From Vibrio harveyi NBRC 15634 = ATCC 14126 = KCTC 12724 (lineage in GTDB: Bacteria > Pseudomonadota > Gammaproteobacteria > Enterobacterales > Vibrionaceae), in the NCBI RefSeq assembly GCF_001591145.1, contig NZ_BCUF01000032.1, forward strand, positions 1-64,000: a stretch of 64,000 nucleotides of DNA, given 5' to 3'. The translations under genes and the position numbers were made by a program. How positions within the stretch are numbered: the first letter of the stretch is position 1; the number at the start of each line of letters is the position of its first letter. Positions 22,776 to 31,698 of this stretch are shown here, piece by piece. Below the pieces are notes generated by a model. That model saw only the letters and a program-made list of their open reading frames with translations, did not search any database and was not told the DNA's origin.

Positions 22776-24428
22776 TTAAGCTTTAAACGCTTTAAATGCA
22801 TTGATTAGACCGTTTGTCGAGCTATCGTGTGAGTTGATTTCAGACTCATCAGCTAGCTCAGGTAGGATTTGGTTCGCTAGTTGTTTGCCTAGCTCAACAC
22901 CCCATTGGTCGAAGCTGAAGATGTTCCAGATAACGCCTTGAACGAAGATTTTGTGCTCGTACATTGCGATCAGGTTACCTAGCGTGCGAGGTGTGATTTG
23001 CTTAACTAGGATAGAGTTCGTTGGGCGGTTACCTTCAAATACTTTGAACGGAACTAGAGACGCCATTTCTTCTTCGCTCTTACCTGCTTTCGCAAATTCT
23101 GCTTTTACTGTTTCTGCTGACTTACCAAATGCCAATGCTTCTGTTTGTGCAAAGAAGTTAGACATCAGTTTTTGGTGGTGATCGCTTGCTGGGTTGTGGC
23201 TGATTGCTGGTGCAATGAAGTCACATGGGATCAGCTTAGTGCCTTGGTGAATCAGTTGGTAGAACGCGTGCTGACCGTTAGTTCCTGGTTCACCCCAGAT
23301 GATAGGACCAGTTTGGTAAGTCACTGCGTTACCTTCACGGTCAACGTACTTACCATTAGATTCCATGTTACCTTGCTGGAAGTACGCTGCAAAACGGTGC
23401 ATGTACTGGTCGTAAGGTAGGATTGCTTCAGACTCAGCGCCATGGAAGTTGTTGTACCAAATACCGATCAGAGCAAGAATCACAGGGATGTTGCTTTCTA
23501 GATCTGTCGATACGAAATGGTTATCCATCTCGTGAGCACCGTCTAGAAGCTCGATAAAGTTGTCGTAACCTACAGACAATGCAATTGAAAGACCGATTGC
23601 TGACCATAGTGAGTAACGACCACCAACCCAGTCCCAGAACTCAAACATGTTGTCTGTGTCGATACCAAACTCAGATACCGCAGGAGCATTAGTAGATAGC
23701 GCTGCGAAGTGCTTAGCAACGTGTGCTTGATCGCCAGCAGTTTCTAGGAACCAATCACGAGCAGAGTGCGCGTTTGTCATGGTTTCTTGAGTCGTGAACG
23801 TCTTAGACGCGATCAAGAATAGTGTTGTCTCTGGGTCTACTTTCTTCAAAGTCTCAACGATGTGAGTACCATCAACGTTAGAAACGAAGTGTAGGTTCAG
23901 GTGGTTTTTGTATGGTGCCAATGCTTCTGTCACCATGTAAGGACCAAGGTCTGAGCCGCCGATACCGATGTTTACGATATCTGTGATTGCTTTACCTGTG
24001 TAACCTTTCCACTCACCGCCGATTACACGCTCAGTGAAGGATTTAATTTTTTCTAGAACCGCGTTTACCGCTGGCATTACGTCTTCGCCGCCAACCATTA
24101 CAGGTTTGTTCGAGCGGTTACGCAGTGCAGTGTGAAGAACAGCGCGATCTTCTGTTTTGTTGATCGCTTCACCACTGAACATCGCTTCAATTGCTGACTT
24201 AAGCTCAGTCTCGTTAGCAAGAGCGAACAGGTGCTTCAGAGTTTCCTCGTTGATTAGGTTCTTTGAGTAATCGACTAGGATATCTGAGCCGAAGCGTGCT
24301 GAGTATTTGTCGAAACGCGCAGCGTCTTGAGCAAATAGCTCTTTCAGATCCATATCTTGTGCAGATTCGAAATGCGCAGTTAGCGCTTTCCAAGCTTGTG
24401 TTTGCGTTGGATTGATATTTTTCAACAT
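22776..24428 (-). CDS. pgi: Glucose-6-phosphate isomerase
   Basis: Interconverts glucose-6-phosphate and fructose-6-phosphate in glycolysis and gluconeogenesis. 550 residues, standard length. Signatures visible: the substrate loop IGIGGSDLGPYMVTEAL, then SKTFTTQETM, then FEFWDWVGGRYSLWSAIGLS and GQHAFYQLIHQGTKLIPCDF. Catalytic Glu (WGEPGTNGQH) and His and Lys near the C-terminus (IFVQGVIWNIFSFDQWGVELGK) are in place. It is a single-gene transcript with its own terminator. Confidence 0.98.
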   Translation of the reverse strand: MLKNINPTQTQAWKALTAHFESAQDMDLKELFAQDAARFDKYSARFGSDILVDYSKNLINEETLKHLFALANETELKSAIEAMFSGEAINKTEDRAVLHTALRNRSNKPVMVGGEDVMPAVNAVLEKIKSFTERVIGGEWKGYTGKAITDIVNIGIGGSDLGPYMVTEALAPYKNHLNLHFVSNVDGTHIVETLKKVDPETTLFLIASKTFTTQETMTNAHSARDWFLETAGDQAHVAKHFAALSTNAPAVSEFGIDTDNMFEFWDWVGGRYSLWSAIGLSIALSVGYDNFIELLDGAHEMDNHFVSTDLESNIPVILALIGIWYNNFHGAESEAILPYDQYMHRFAAYFQQGNMESNGKYVDREGNAVTYQTGPIIWGEPGTNGQHAFYQLIHQGTKLIPCDFIAPAISHNPASDHHQKLMSNFFAQTEALAFGKSAETVKAEFAKAGKSEEEMASLVPFKVFEGNRPTNSILVKQITPRTLGNLIAMYEHKIFVQGVIWNIFSFDQWGVELGKQLANQILPELADESEINSHDSSTNGLINAFKAFKA

Positions 24429-24734
24429 GGTCTTTATCCCGATGTTACAGTAGGTTCCATTCCTTACAGTCTAGCGAAAACTGCGGAATCCCCGATTTAG
24501 CAAATAGAATATAAATGAGATGTTTGGGCGAATTGCCACAAAACAAGTCTTTGTAATTTTTTTTCAGTCGCCAATTATGACTGAGTGCCCTTACACTCAC
24601 ATTGAGTTAGGTCACGTTCCCTGTTTCGAATTTAAACAATTCATTTATGACGTTGGGAATCATATCATTTACTAATGACAGGCTCTAATTGGATTAGGAT
24701 AGACGCCAAACCAAATTTTTCCAAAGGAACGCAT

Positions 24735-25154
24735 ATGTGGGCACAAAAAACTCTGCAATTAAAAGCACGTAGCCGAGGCTTTCATCTGGTCACTGATGAA
24801 ATTGAACAACAATTACCACAAATCCAATCGCTTTCAGTAGGTTTGTTACATTTATTCATTCAGCATACGTCTGCCAGTTTGACTTTAAATGAAAATGCCG
24901 ATCCAACAGTACGCATGGACATGGAAGCCCACTTCAATAAGTTTGTGCCTGAGCGTGCCCCTTACTACCAACACACTTATGAAGGTGATGATGACATGCC
25001 AGCTCATATAAAAGCGTCTTTGCTTGGTAGTAGTGTGACAATTCCTATTCAAAGCGGTCAATTAGCATTGGGGACATGGCAGGGCATTTACTTAGGCGAG
25101 CATCGAGACTACGGTGGCAGCCGACGCATTATCGCTACCATCAACGGCGAATAG
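24735..25154 (+). CDS. yjbQ: YjbQ family protein (UPF0047)
   Basis: 139 residues from the ATG at 24735, chosen because AAAGGAA precedes it; an upstream in-frame ATG at 24675 has no ribosome site and adds residues absent from the family. Family signature: LHLFIQHTSASLTLNENADPTV and GTWQGIYLGEHRD with the conserved histidines and glutamates of the trimeric metal-binding fold. Members have weak thiamine-phosphate-synthase activity in E. coli, but the physiological role is unknown. The gene is solitary. Confidence 0.92.
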   Translation: MWAQKTLQLKARSRGFHLVTDEIEQQLPQIQSLSVGLLHLFIQHTSASLTLNENADPTVRMDMEAHFNKFVPERAPYYQHTYEGDDDMPAHIKASLLGSSVTIPIQSGQLALGTWQGIYLGEHRDYGGSRRIIATINGE

Positions 25155-25165
25155 CTTAGAGACAA

Positions 25166-25193
25166 CAAAGGCTAACCTCAGGGTTAGCCTTTG
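25166..25193. terminator. Terminator between yjbQ and the Omp85-like gene
   Basis: CAAAGGCTAACC/GGTTAGCCTTTG stem with TCAG loop followed by TTTTAT. It sits between convergent genes. Confidence 0.85.
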
Positions 25194-25205
25194 TTTTATA
25201 TCGAG

Positions 25206-26402
25206 TTAAAACGGTTGGTTTATCATAACTCGGAAAGTACCTTCATCGGCACCTTTTGCCATCTCGGCACGAACAACAATCCCTTCCACTTGGAAGCGTA
25301 CTGCGCCACCGACGTTCCATTTCATGTCTTCATGTAATGTCTTGAGGTCATAATCGTCCGCGACTCGCCCCACTTCAACAAACGCAACCCATTGCCACCA
25401 AGGTAAGTCGTAATAGTTGATCAGAGGAATATCATCAAGCGGCTGCCAGTCTGGCAATACGCGGTATTCCGCAGAATAGTGAATCGCGCTGCGTCCATGG
25501 TAACGACCCGCAGTATAACCACGCAAGCGATACAAGCCACCCAAGCGAACTTGCTCCTGCTCTGGAGGACGACTACATACTGCGCCATCGCACTGATTCC
25601 ATGTCGGTGTATCTGCAGTATAGAAATCGAATGCCAGAACTTGCTGATCAAACCAATCACCTAACGGACCTAGGGAATAGTACTGACTGTTTTGGAACTC
25701 CCACTTTAGCCATAAGTCTTCCGCCTGTAAGCTGTCTGCTCCTGTGGTTAAATCAAACGAGGTATGGGAGCCTCGCGTGGTATTACGCACACTGTCGCGG
25801 TTGTCCCAGTCAAATGTCAGGCTAAACCCTGTCGCTTCTTCTTTCTTATCGTTGTAGATGTCTAATTCACGAGAAGAATAAAACGGCGTGAAGATAATTG
25901 AGCTGACACCAGAATCGACCGGAGAAGCAAAACTTACATCGCGAATAGGTTGGAATGCACCAAGTAACCCATGTTCACGAACGTTACCCCAAGGAAGCAA
26001 GTACTTGAACTCGAGTTTATAGTTCTCTTCATCCCCATTGGTTATCGTTTTGTCTTCCGTTGAAGAGTTGTTTGAACCTTGATTGTCTAGGTAATATGGG
26101 TTGTCGTTAAAGCGCGCTTGATACATTTGCGTGCTAAACAAAAGATTTGATGACAAAGCGTAGTTGAAGGCAGAAAGAAAACCGACATAGCTATCTTTCT
26201 CAGAATACAGCCCCATACCAAACAATGCAGCTTGAGGTTGACCAACACCTTTTGCCACACCAGCTAAACCGATCGTGCTACCCATGGTATCCGTACTGAA
26301 ATAGAACGGAACAAATGCTGAGTCTTTCTCTTTCGCGACTATCTGCGGGGATAAAAAAAGGCTGGCAGAGAATGCCAGCACTGAGAATAATCTTTTCTTC
26401 AT
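25206..26402 (-). CDS. BamA/TamA-family (Omp85-like) outer-membrane barrel protein
   Basis: 398 residues. The signal peptide covers residues 1-23 (LFSVLAFSASLFLSPQIVAK). The rest is a barrel with many aromatic-ended strands, ending in the C-terminal phenylalanine INQPF. The conserved Omp85 loop motif appears as GGLYRLRGYTAGRY, close to the VRGF/RGY lock. There are no POTRA repeats before the barrel, so it is not BamA or TamA itself. It belongs to the short D15-like surface-antigen group, whose cargo is unknown. It lies 3 bp downstream of alr on the same strand and is probably read through from it. Confidence 0.82.
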   Translation of the reverse strand: MKKRLFSVLAFSASLFLSPQIVAKEKDSAFVPFYFSTDTMGSTIGLAGVAKGVGQPQAALFGMGLYSEKDSYVGFLSAFNYALSSNLLFSTQMYQARFNDNPYYLDNQGSNNSSTEDKTITNGDEENYKLEFKYLLPWGNVREHGLLGAFQPIRDVSFASPVDSGVSSIIFTPFYSSRELDIYNDKKEEATGFSLTFDWDNRDSVRNTTRGSHTSFDLTTGADSLQAEDLWLKWEFQNSQYYSLGPLGDWFDQQVLAFDFYTADTPTWNQCDGAVCSRPPEQEQVRLGGLYRLRGYTAGRYHGRSAIHYSAEYRVLPDWQPLDDIPLINYYDLPWWQWVAFVEVGRVADDYDLKTLHEDMKWNVGGAVRFQVEGIVVRAEMAKGADEGTFRVMINQPF

Positions 26403-26405
26403 GGG

Positions 26406-27482
26406 TTACTTCGAATATTCCATTTCGACGCGAGAAGTCAGTTTAGTCACCAATTCATAAGCGATAGTGCCGATGTGACTCGCCACTTCTTCTACTGGTA
26501 AATCCATACCCCACAAAATAGCTTCGTCGCTTACTTTATCAGTCGCGTCTGGACCTAAATCGACCGTCAGCATATCCATAGAAACGCGACCTGCAATTGG
26601 TACTTTGCGTCCGTTAACAAGAACTGGCGTACCATTCGGTGCTGTTCGTGGATAACCATCTCCGTACCCAACAGCAATGACACCGACTTTAGTATCTCGC
26701 TCACTGGTCCACATGCCACCATAGCCGACACTTTCACCTTTCTTCACTTCACGTACCGCGATTAAGTGCGATTTCAGTGTCATGACGGGTTTATAGCCCA
26801 TGTCTTGTGCCGTTTTATCATCAAATGGAGACACGCCGTACATGATGATTCCAGGACGAACCCAATCAAGTTGACTCTGCGGCCATGCAAGCAGACCTGC
26901 CGATGCCGCTAAAGAGCGCTCTCCTTGACAGCCTGCGGTAAGCGACATAAATAAGTCGATCTGCTCTGTCGTAATACTATTACCTAGCTCATCGGCACAG
27001 CCAAAATGACTCATGTAACGTAGCGGTTTCGCCACGTTTGGACACTCTTTAAGGCGTGTGATGAATTCATCGTACTGTTCTGGACGCACACCAAGTCGGT
27101 GCATGCCACTATCGATTTTGAGCCAAACGACAACTGGCGTTTCAAGCTCTGCTTGCTCCAACGCCGTCAATTGCTCTTCACAGTGAACGACCGTTTGAAT
27201 GTTGTTCGTCACCAATACAGGCAAATCACCTGGCGAATAAAAACCTTCAAGTAAAAGAATCGGCTTTACTACGCCACAAGCGCGTAACTGAAGGGCTTCT
27301 TCGATACGAGCAACACCAAAAGCATCCGCATGAGTAGCGTGTTTAGCTACATGACGAAGACCATGACCGTAGCCATTCGCCTTCACCACGGCCATCACTT
27401 TGCTGTCTGGTGCTTGTTCTTTTACTCGCTGTAAGTTGTGCTGCAGTGCTGACAAGTCAATGCATGCCATCGCGGCTTTCAT
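26406..27482 (-). CDS. alr: Alanine racemase
   Basis: PLP enzyme making D-alanine for peptidoglycan. 358 residues from the ATG at 27482, where MKAAMACIDLSALQHNL matches the family start. Several upstream ATGs (27491 and beyond) overlap the dnaB stop and are possible; ribosome-site evidence does not decide. The PLP lysine is in AVVKANGYGHG, and the catalytic tyrosine lies in the C-terminal domain (ESVGYGGMWTSERDT, then VAVGYGDGYPR). It is coupled to dnaB upstream by a 13-bp gap. A second alr or dadX may exist elsewhere in the genome. Confidence 0.94.
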   Translation of the reverse strand: MKAAMACIDLSALQHNLQRVKEQAPDSKVMAVVKANGYGHGLRHVAKHATHADAFGVARIEEALQLRACGVVKPILLLEGFYSPGDLPVLVTNNIQTVVHCEEQLTALEQAELETPVVVWLKIDSGMHRLGVRPEQYDEFITRLKECPNVAKPLRYMSHFGCADELGNSITTEQIDLFMSLTAGCQGERSLAASAGLLAWPQSQLDWVRPGIIMYGVSPFDDKTAQDMGYKPVMTLKSHLIAVREVKKGESVGYGGMWTSERDTKVGVIAVGYGDGYPRTAPNGTPVLVNGRKVPIAGRVSMDMLTVDLGPDATDKVSDEAILWGMDLPVEEVASHIGTIAYELVTKLTSRVEMEYSK

Positions 27483-27495
27483 GTAGCTCATTGCA

Positions 27496-28896
27496 TTACT
27501 CATCATCAATATCAAATGCTGGACCCGCGTAGTTATCAAAGCGCGAGTGTTGACCTTGGAATGTTAAGCGAACCGAACCGATAGGACCGTTACGTTGCTT
27601 ACCAATAATGATTTCTGCCGTGCCTTTGTATGGGCTGTCAGGATGGTAAACCTCGTCACGGTAAATAAACATGATCAAGTCGGCATCCTGCTCGATAGAG
27701 CCCGATTCACGCAAGTCTGAGTTAACCGGACGCTTATCTGCGCGTTGCTCTAGGGAACGGTTTAGCTGTGATAGCGCAACGACAGGCACATTCAATTCTT
27801 TCGCCAACGCTTTAAGCGAGCGCGAGATTTCCGCGATTTCCAAGGTACGGTTATCCGAAAGAGCAGGCACACGCATTAGCTGAAGGTAGTCGACCATGAT
27901 CATGGACAAACCACCATGCTCACGAGCGATACGACGAGCACGAGATCGCACTTCGGTTGGCGTTAAACCTGAACTGTCATCAATGTACATGTTCTTCTTG
28001 TCCATAAGAATGCCCATGGTAGAAGAAATTCGCGCCCAATCTTCATCATCTAGCTGACCAGTACGAATCTTCGTTTGGTCAACACGAGATAAGGACGCCA
28101 ACATACGCATCATCAGCTGTTCAGCAGGCATCTCTAACGAGAAGATAAGTACAGGTTTGTCTTGGCTCATCGCCGCGTTTTCACACAAGTTCATCGCAAA
28201 GGTAGTTTTACCCATCGATGGACGCGCCGCCACGATAACCAAATCCGAACCTTGTAGACCTGCCGTTTTCTTGTTGAGGTCATTAAAGCCGGTCGTTACC
28301 CCCGTCACACCGTCTTGCGGGGTTTTATATAGAATCTCAATTCGCTCTAGTGTTTTCTCCAGAATGTTATCCACGTTTTGTGGACCTTCATTCTCGCTAG
28401 TGCGTGATTCTGCAATGGCGAAAACTTTACTCTCCGCCATATCAATTAAGTCTTCTGAGCTTCGACCTTGAGGATCGTAACCAGCATCAGCGATTTCGTT
28501 CGCGACACCAATCAAACCACGTACAATCGCGCGCTCCGCGACAATATCAGCATATGCGTTAATGTTCGCCGCACTTGGGGTGTTTTTGGCAAGATCAGCA
28601 AGGTAGGCAAAACCACCCACGTCTTCCAATTGTTCGTGACGCTCTAGGTGTTCAGATAACGTGATCAAGTCGAGAGGCTTACCATCTTCAAGAATGGTTT
28701 TAACCCCTTCAAAAATCAGGCGATGGGGACGACTATAGAAATCACTACTTACAACACGTTCGGCTACGGTGTCCCAACGTTCATTGTCTAGTAATAGACC
28801 GCCAATTACTGATTGCTCAGCTTCTAGCGAGTGAGGTGGCACCTTGAGTGCTTCGACCTGACTGTCTGAAGGTTTGCGATTTCTGTTTTCCGCCAT
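27496..28896 (-). CDS. dnaB: Replicative DNA helicase DnaB
   Basis: Hexameric 5'-3' helicase of the replication fork. 466 residues: N-terminal DnaB domain (about 16-120, starting KVPPHSLEAEQSVIGGLL), a linker, then a RecA-like motor with Walker A ARPSMGKTTFA (about 226-236), Walker B MIMVDYLQLM, and the arginine/H4 region VALSQLNRSLEQRADKRP. The C-terminal acid tail is DIDDE. No intein or insertion is present. It is divergent from the DUF481 gene across a 320-bp intergenic region. Confidence 0.98.
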   Translation of the reverse strand: MAENRNRKPSDSQVEALKVPPHSLEAEQSVIGGLLLDNERWDTVAERVVSSDFYSRPHRLIFEGVKTILEDGKPLDLITLSEHLERHEQLEDVGGFAYLADLAKNTPSAANINAYADIVAERAIVRGLIGVANEIADAGYDPQGRSSEDLIDMAESKVFAIAESRTSENEGPQNVDNILEKTLERIEILYKTPQDGVTGVTTGFNDLNKKTAGLQGSDLVIVAARPSMGKTTFAMNLCENAAMSQDKPVLIFSLEMPAEQLMMRMLASLSRVDQTKIRTGQLDDEDWARISSTMGILMDKKNMYIDDSSGLTPTEVRSRARRIAREHGGLSMIMVDYLQLMRVPALSDNRTLEIAEISRSLKALAKELNVPVVALSQLNRSLEQRADKRPVNSDLRESGSIEQDADLIMFIYRDEVYHPDSPYKGTAEIIIGKQRNGPIGSVRLTFQGQHSRFDNYAGPAFDIDDE

Positions 28897-29216
28897 GACT
28901 TTGCTCGATAACTACTAATGACCCAAGATTATAACCTTAAACTTAGCTAAGATGCTTCCCTCATGAGACAATTACTTGTTAAGAATTCCACAAGTGAAGA
29001 ACTAAAAAGTGGCTTTTTATAGTGCGAATTTGTTCGATTACGATAGAATCTCATCAATCCGTACTGAAGCATATTGTTTGTAAAGTTTAACACCTTCATA
29101 AAGGTGTCTAACAAGGTTCTACCGCTTAGGTCTAATAAAAATTAACCTATCATTGACCCAATAAAACATCTGTATCAGTATCATGCCCCTCCTTTTTATT
29201 TACGTTCGAGGTTTTT
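28897..29216. other. Intergenic region between dnaB and the DUF481 gene
   Basis: 320 bp without an open frame of note. A 7-bp inverted repeat, ACACCTT/AAGGTGT (29090-29096, 29101-29107), sits in its middle but has no T run. Divergent promoters must lie here; no regulator site was recognised. Confidence 0.4.
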
Positions 29217-29981
29217 GTGTCCCGATACTGGTTACTTGGCTTTAGCTTACTTTGCACGGGAGCATCGTACGCTGAAGAATCAGTAAAGCCAGAGCAAGAA
29301 ATTGAAGTGCCCGATCCTCTAAAAACTGAGGTCGAGTTCGGCTATCAAGCTCACACAGGTAACACGGACTCTCGTTCCCTGAATGCTCGTCTGAGTGCTG
29401 AATATACTTCTGGTCGCCACCGTTCTAATGGCGAATGGAAGTACTACAACCTTTACAAAGATGGCGAAGAAGACAAACGCTCTTCGACCTATAGCGCACA
29501 AACCGACTACAAGTTAGGTCCAAAGACATACTTGTATGGCAGTTTTAAAGGGGTTGATTCACGCTACAGTGCTTACTTTAAAGACTACACTCTTTCTGGC
29601 GGTCTGGGTTACCAGTTCGCTTATACTGAAAACTTCACCCTTGAGGCAGAAATTGGTCCTGGTTTTCGCTACCAAGAGCCAAATTTAGATGAGATTGATG
29701 ATGATGACATCGTCTTTCCAGATATCGTTCAAGAAGGGATCTTGCGTGGTAACATCAATACCACGTGGCACGCACTTGATAACTTGAGCCTTTCTGCAGA
29801 TATCACGTTAGTGAGTGGTAGAAGTAACACGCGTGTCGACAGTGATCTTAGTGTTACCAATGACATTACCGAAGACATTGCTCTTAAATTAGCGCACTCT
29901 CGCCAATATCACGATAAAGTGCCAGAGGGCTTGAGCAAGGCGGATAGTGTATTTTCCGTCAACCTTTTGTTTGCCTTCTAA
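29217..29981 (+). CDS. DUF481 outer-membrane protein
   Basis: 254 residues starting with GTG at 29217, preceded by GAGG at six bases. The signal peptide ends at about residue 19 (CTGASYA/EES). The mature part is a beta-barrel of the DUF481/YdiY type: repeated strand pattern with NTDSRSLNARLSAEY, then GGLGYQFAYTENFTLEAEIGPGFRYQ, and a terminal NLLFAF. The function of the family is unknown; some members are salt- or acid-induced porin-like proteins. It is a single gene with a strong terminator 30 bp downstream. Confidence 0.88.
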   Translation: MSRYWLLGFSLLCTGASYAEESVKPEQEIEVPDPLKTEVEFGYQAHTGNTDSRSLNARLSAEYTSGRHRSNGEWKYYNLYKDGEEDKRSSTYSAQTDYKLGPKTYLYGSFKGVDSRYSAYFKDYTLSGGLGYQFAYTENFTLEAEIGPGFRYQEPNLDEIDDDDIVFPDIVQEGILRGNINTTWHALDNLSLSADITLVSGRSNTRVDSDLSVTNDITEDIALKLAHSRQYHDKVPEGLSKADSVFSVNLLFAF

Positions 29982-30010
29982 CTCCCGCTTTTCATCATAT
30001 TCAGACATAA

Positions 30011-30038
30011 AAAAAGCACCTCCGAGGAGGTGCTTTTT
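30011..30038. terminator. Bidirectional terminator between DUF481 gene and rplI
   Basis: AAAAAGCACCTCC/GGAGGTGCTTTTT stem, 30011-30023 with 30026-30038. It serves both convergent transcription units. Confidence 0.85.
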
Positions 30039-30059
30039 ACTATTTCGCTTGGTACTGAA

Positions 30060-30512
30060 TTACTCAGCAGCAACAACTTGTAGGTTGATTGTAGCGAAAA
30101 CTTCAGAGTGAAGTTGAACGCTGATCTCGAACTCACCAGTGTTACGTAGAGCACCTTCAGGAAGGCGAACTTCGCTCTTAGCAACTTCAACGCCTGCAGC
30201 TGTGATAGCTTCAGCGATGTCACGAGTACCGATAGAACCGAATAGTTTGCCTTCGTCACCAGCTTTAGAAGCAAGAACAACTGCTTCTAGAGCGTTAACT
30301 TTCTCAGCACGTGCTTCAGCAGCAGCTAGTTGCTCAGCAACTTTAGCTTCTAGTTCAGCGCGACGAGCTTCGAACATTTCAACGTTGCCTTTAGTCGCCA
30401 TAACTGCTTTACCTTGAGGGATAAGGAAGTTACGCGCGTAGCCAGATTTAACGTTTACTGTGTCGCCAAGACCACCTAGGTTACCGATTTTATCAAGTAG
30501 AATAACTTGCAT
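30060..30512 (-). CDS. rplI: 50S ribosomal protein L9
   Basis: 150 residues. The N-terminal RNA-binding domain starts MQVILLDKIGNLGGLGDTVNVK, the long central helix is rich in Ala, Glu and Lys, and the C-terminal domain (GKLFGSIGTRDIAEAI) matches L9. It is last gene of the rpsF-(priB)-rpsR-rplI operon, 32 bp after rpsR. Confidence 0.98.
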   Translation of the reverse strand: MQVILLDKIGNLGGLGDTVNVKSGYARNFLIPQGKAVMATKGNVEMFEARRAELEAKVAEQLAAAEARAEKVNALEAVVLASKAGDEGKLFGSIGTRDIAEAITAAGVEVAKSEVRLPEGALRNTGEFEISVQLHSEVFATINLQVVAAE

Positions 30513-30544
30513 TGCTTAATCCTCTTTCTTAATAAAACGACCGA

Positions 30545-30772
30545 TTACTGATGCTTATCAGTGTACGGTAGTAGAGCTAGGTAGCGTGAACGCTTGATAG
30601 CGCGAGCTAGTTGACGTTGGTATTTAGCGCTTGTACCAGTGATACGGCTAGGAACGATTTTACCAGCTTCAGTGATGTAGTTTTTAAGAGTTGCTACGTC
30701 TTTGTAATCAATCTCTTGTACGCCTTCTGCAGTGAAACGGCAGAATTTACGACGACGGAAGAAACGAGCCAT
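30545..30772 (-). CDS. rpsR: 30S ribosomal protein S18
   Basis: 75 residues, complete: MARFFRRRKFCRFTAEG, then DYKDVATLKNYITEAGKIVPSRITGTSAKYQRQLARAIKRSRYLALLPYTDKH pattern as in E. coli S18. It binds the 30S platform together with S6, encoded upstream. AGGAG lies before the start. The degraded priB ends 16 bp upstream. Confidence 0.98.
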   Translation of the reverse strand: MARFFRRRKFCRFTAEGVQEIDYKDVATLKNYITEAGKIVPSRITGTSAKYQRQLARAIKRSRYLALLPYTDKHQ

Positions 30773-30788
30773 GGGCTATCTCCTGATC

Positions 30789-31040
30789 TTAAATTTGAGT
30801 AATGTTGTCGGCGATAACACTAACTTCCTAAATCTTTCGATTGGAGTGACAAGTGATAAGCTCACTTATCTTAATGCTACTGCCTTGTACTAAATCTGAG
30901 TGAATACTTGTGACCTAAGCCCAGTGACGACTACCTGTCTAAATCTGCAGAGTAAAACTCTATCCGAAACCAACAGTGTCTTATTATCAATAGGCTTAAT
31001 TACGAATGGGCAATTTGGCAATGAAGCCAAGTAGCACCAT
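30789..31040 (-). pseudogene. priB: Degraded priB (primosomal replication protein N)
   Basis: Between rpsF and rpsR, where priB normally lies, one reading frame of 84 codons keeps PriB-like ends but has about eight internal stops. The start at 31040 reads MVLLGFIAKLPIRN then TAA, comparable to the family's MELSGT..K.PIR. The end reads HSDLVQGSSIKISELITCHSNRKI, stop, EVSVIADNITQI, comparable to the PriB C-terminus. The middle is about 15 codons short and unrecognisable. Spacing to rpsF (20 bp) and rpsR (16 bp) is as expected for the intact gene. No other frame encodes a PriB. Loss of PriB would leave replication restart to PriA/PriC. Confidence 0.75.
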
Positions 31041-31060
31041 CCGGATGGTCAAAAGAAAAA

Positions 31061-31441
31061 TTACTCAGCAGCTGCTTCTGGCTTAGCTTCAGCACGCTCT
31101 TCGCGACGAGGAGCACGCTCTTCTTTCTGCTTAAGCATGATAGATTGCTCAGTGATAGCCGCTTTAGTACGCATGATCATGTTACGTAGAACTGCATCGT
31201 TGAAACGGAAAGCAGTTTCTAGCTCATCGATTACAGCTTGGTCAGCTTCAACGTTCATTAGAACGTAGTGAGCTTTGTGAAGCTTGTTGATTGGGTAAGC
31301 CAGTTGACGGCGACCCCAGTCTTCTAGACGGTGGATTTTACCGCCAGCTTCAGTGATTGAACCAGTGTAACGCTCGATCATGCCAGCAACTTGCTCGCTT
31401 TGATCTGGGTGCACCATGAATACGATTTCGTAATGACGCAT
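31061..31441 (-). CDS. rpsF: 30S ribosomal protein S6
   Basis: 126 residues. Start MRHYEIVFMVHPDQSEQV, RNA-binding residues in DWGRRQLAYPINKLHKAHYVL, and an acidic tail (KPEAAAE) as in bacteria with a modifiable S6 C-terminus. It is the first gene of the operon. The promoter lies in 31442-31620. Confidence 0.98.
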   Translation of the reverse strand: MRHYEIVFMVHPDQSEQVAGMIERYTGSITEAGGKIHRLEDWGRRQLAYPINKLHKAHYVLMNVEADQAVIDELETAFRFNDAVLRNMIMRTKAAITEQSIMLKQKEERAPRREERAEAKPEAAAE

Positions 31442-31623
31442 TGGTTGCTCCTTACGGATTATTCAGCTTCCACAAATGGCTCAGTCGTCCAGAGGAAGCA
31501 AGGAACTAAAGAAAATTGACTGAGTTTTAAGGAGCACGAATAGTACAGAAAGGACGCAAAATAGGCAAGTGATTATTTGCACACCGCGATGGATATTTTT
31601 TCTCGGTTTGCACTAGAAACAAC

Positions 31624-31651
31624 AAAGGCTGCCGGTACGGTGGCAGCCTTT
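31624..31651 (-). terminator. Terminator after rpe
   Basis: AAAGGCTGCC/GGCAGCCTTT stem with eight-base loop, followed on the minus strand by a T-rich tract, 48 bp after the rpe stop. Confidence 0.8.
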
Positions 31652-31698
31652 CAAATCATAGCGTTAACGCGCTAGTTTAAGAGCGTGTTTATCCGCGC

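Noticed and set aside
25206..26402. BamA or TamA proper
   Set aside because: There are no POTRA domains before the barrel and the protein is far too short.
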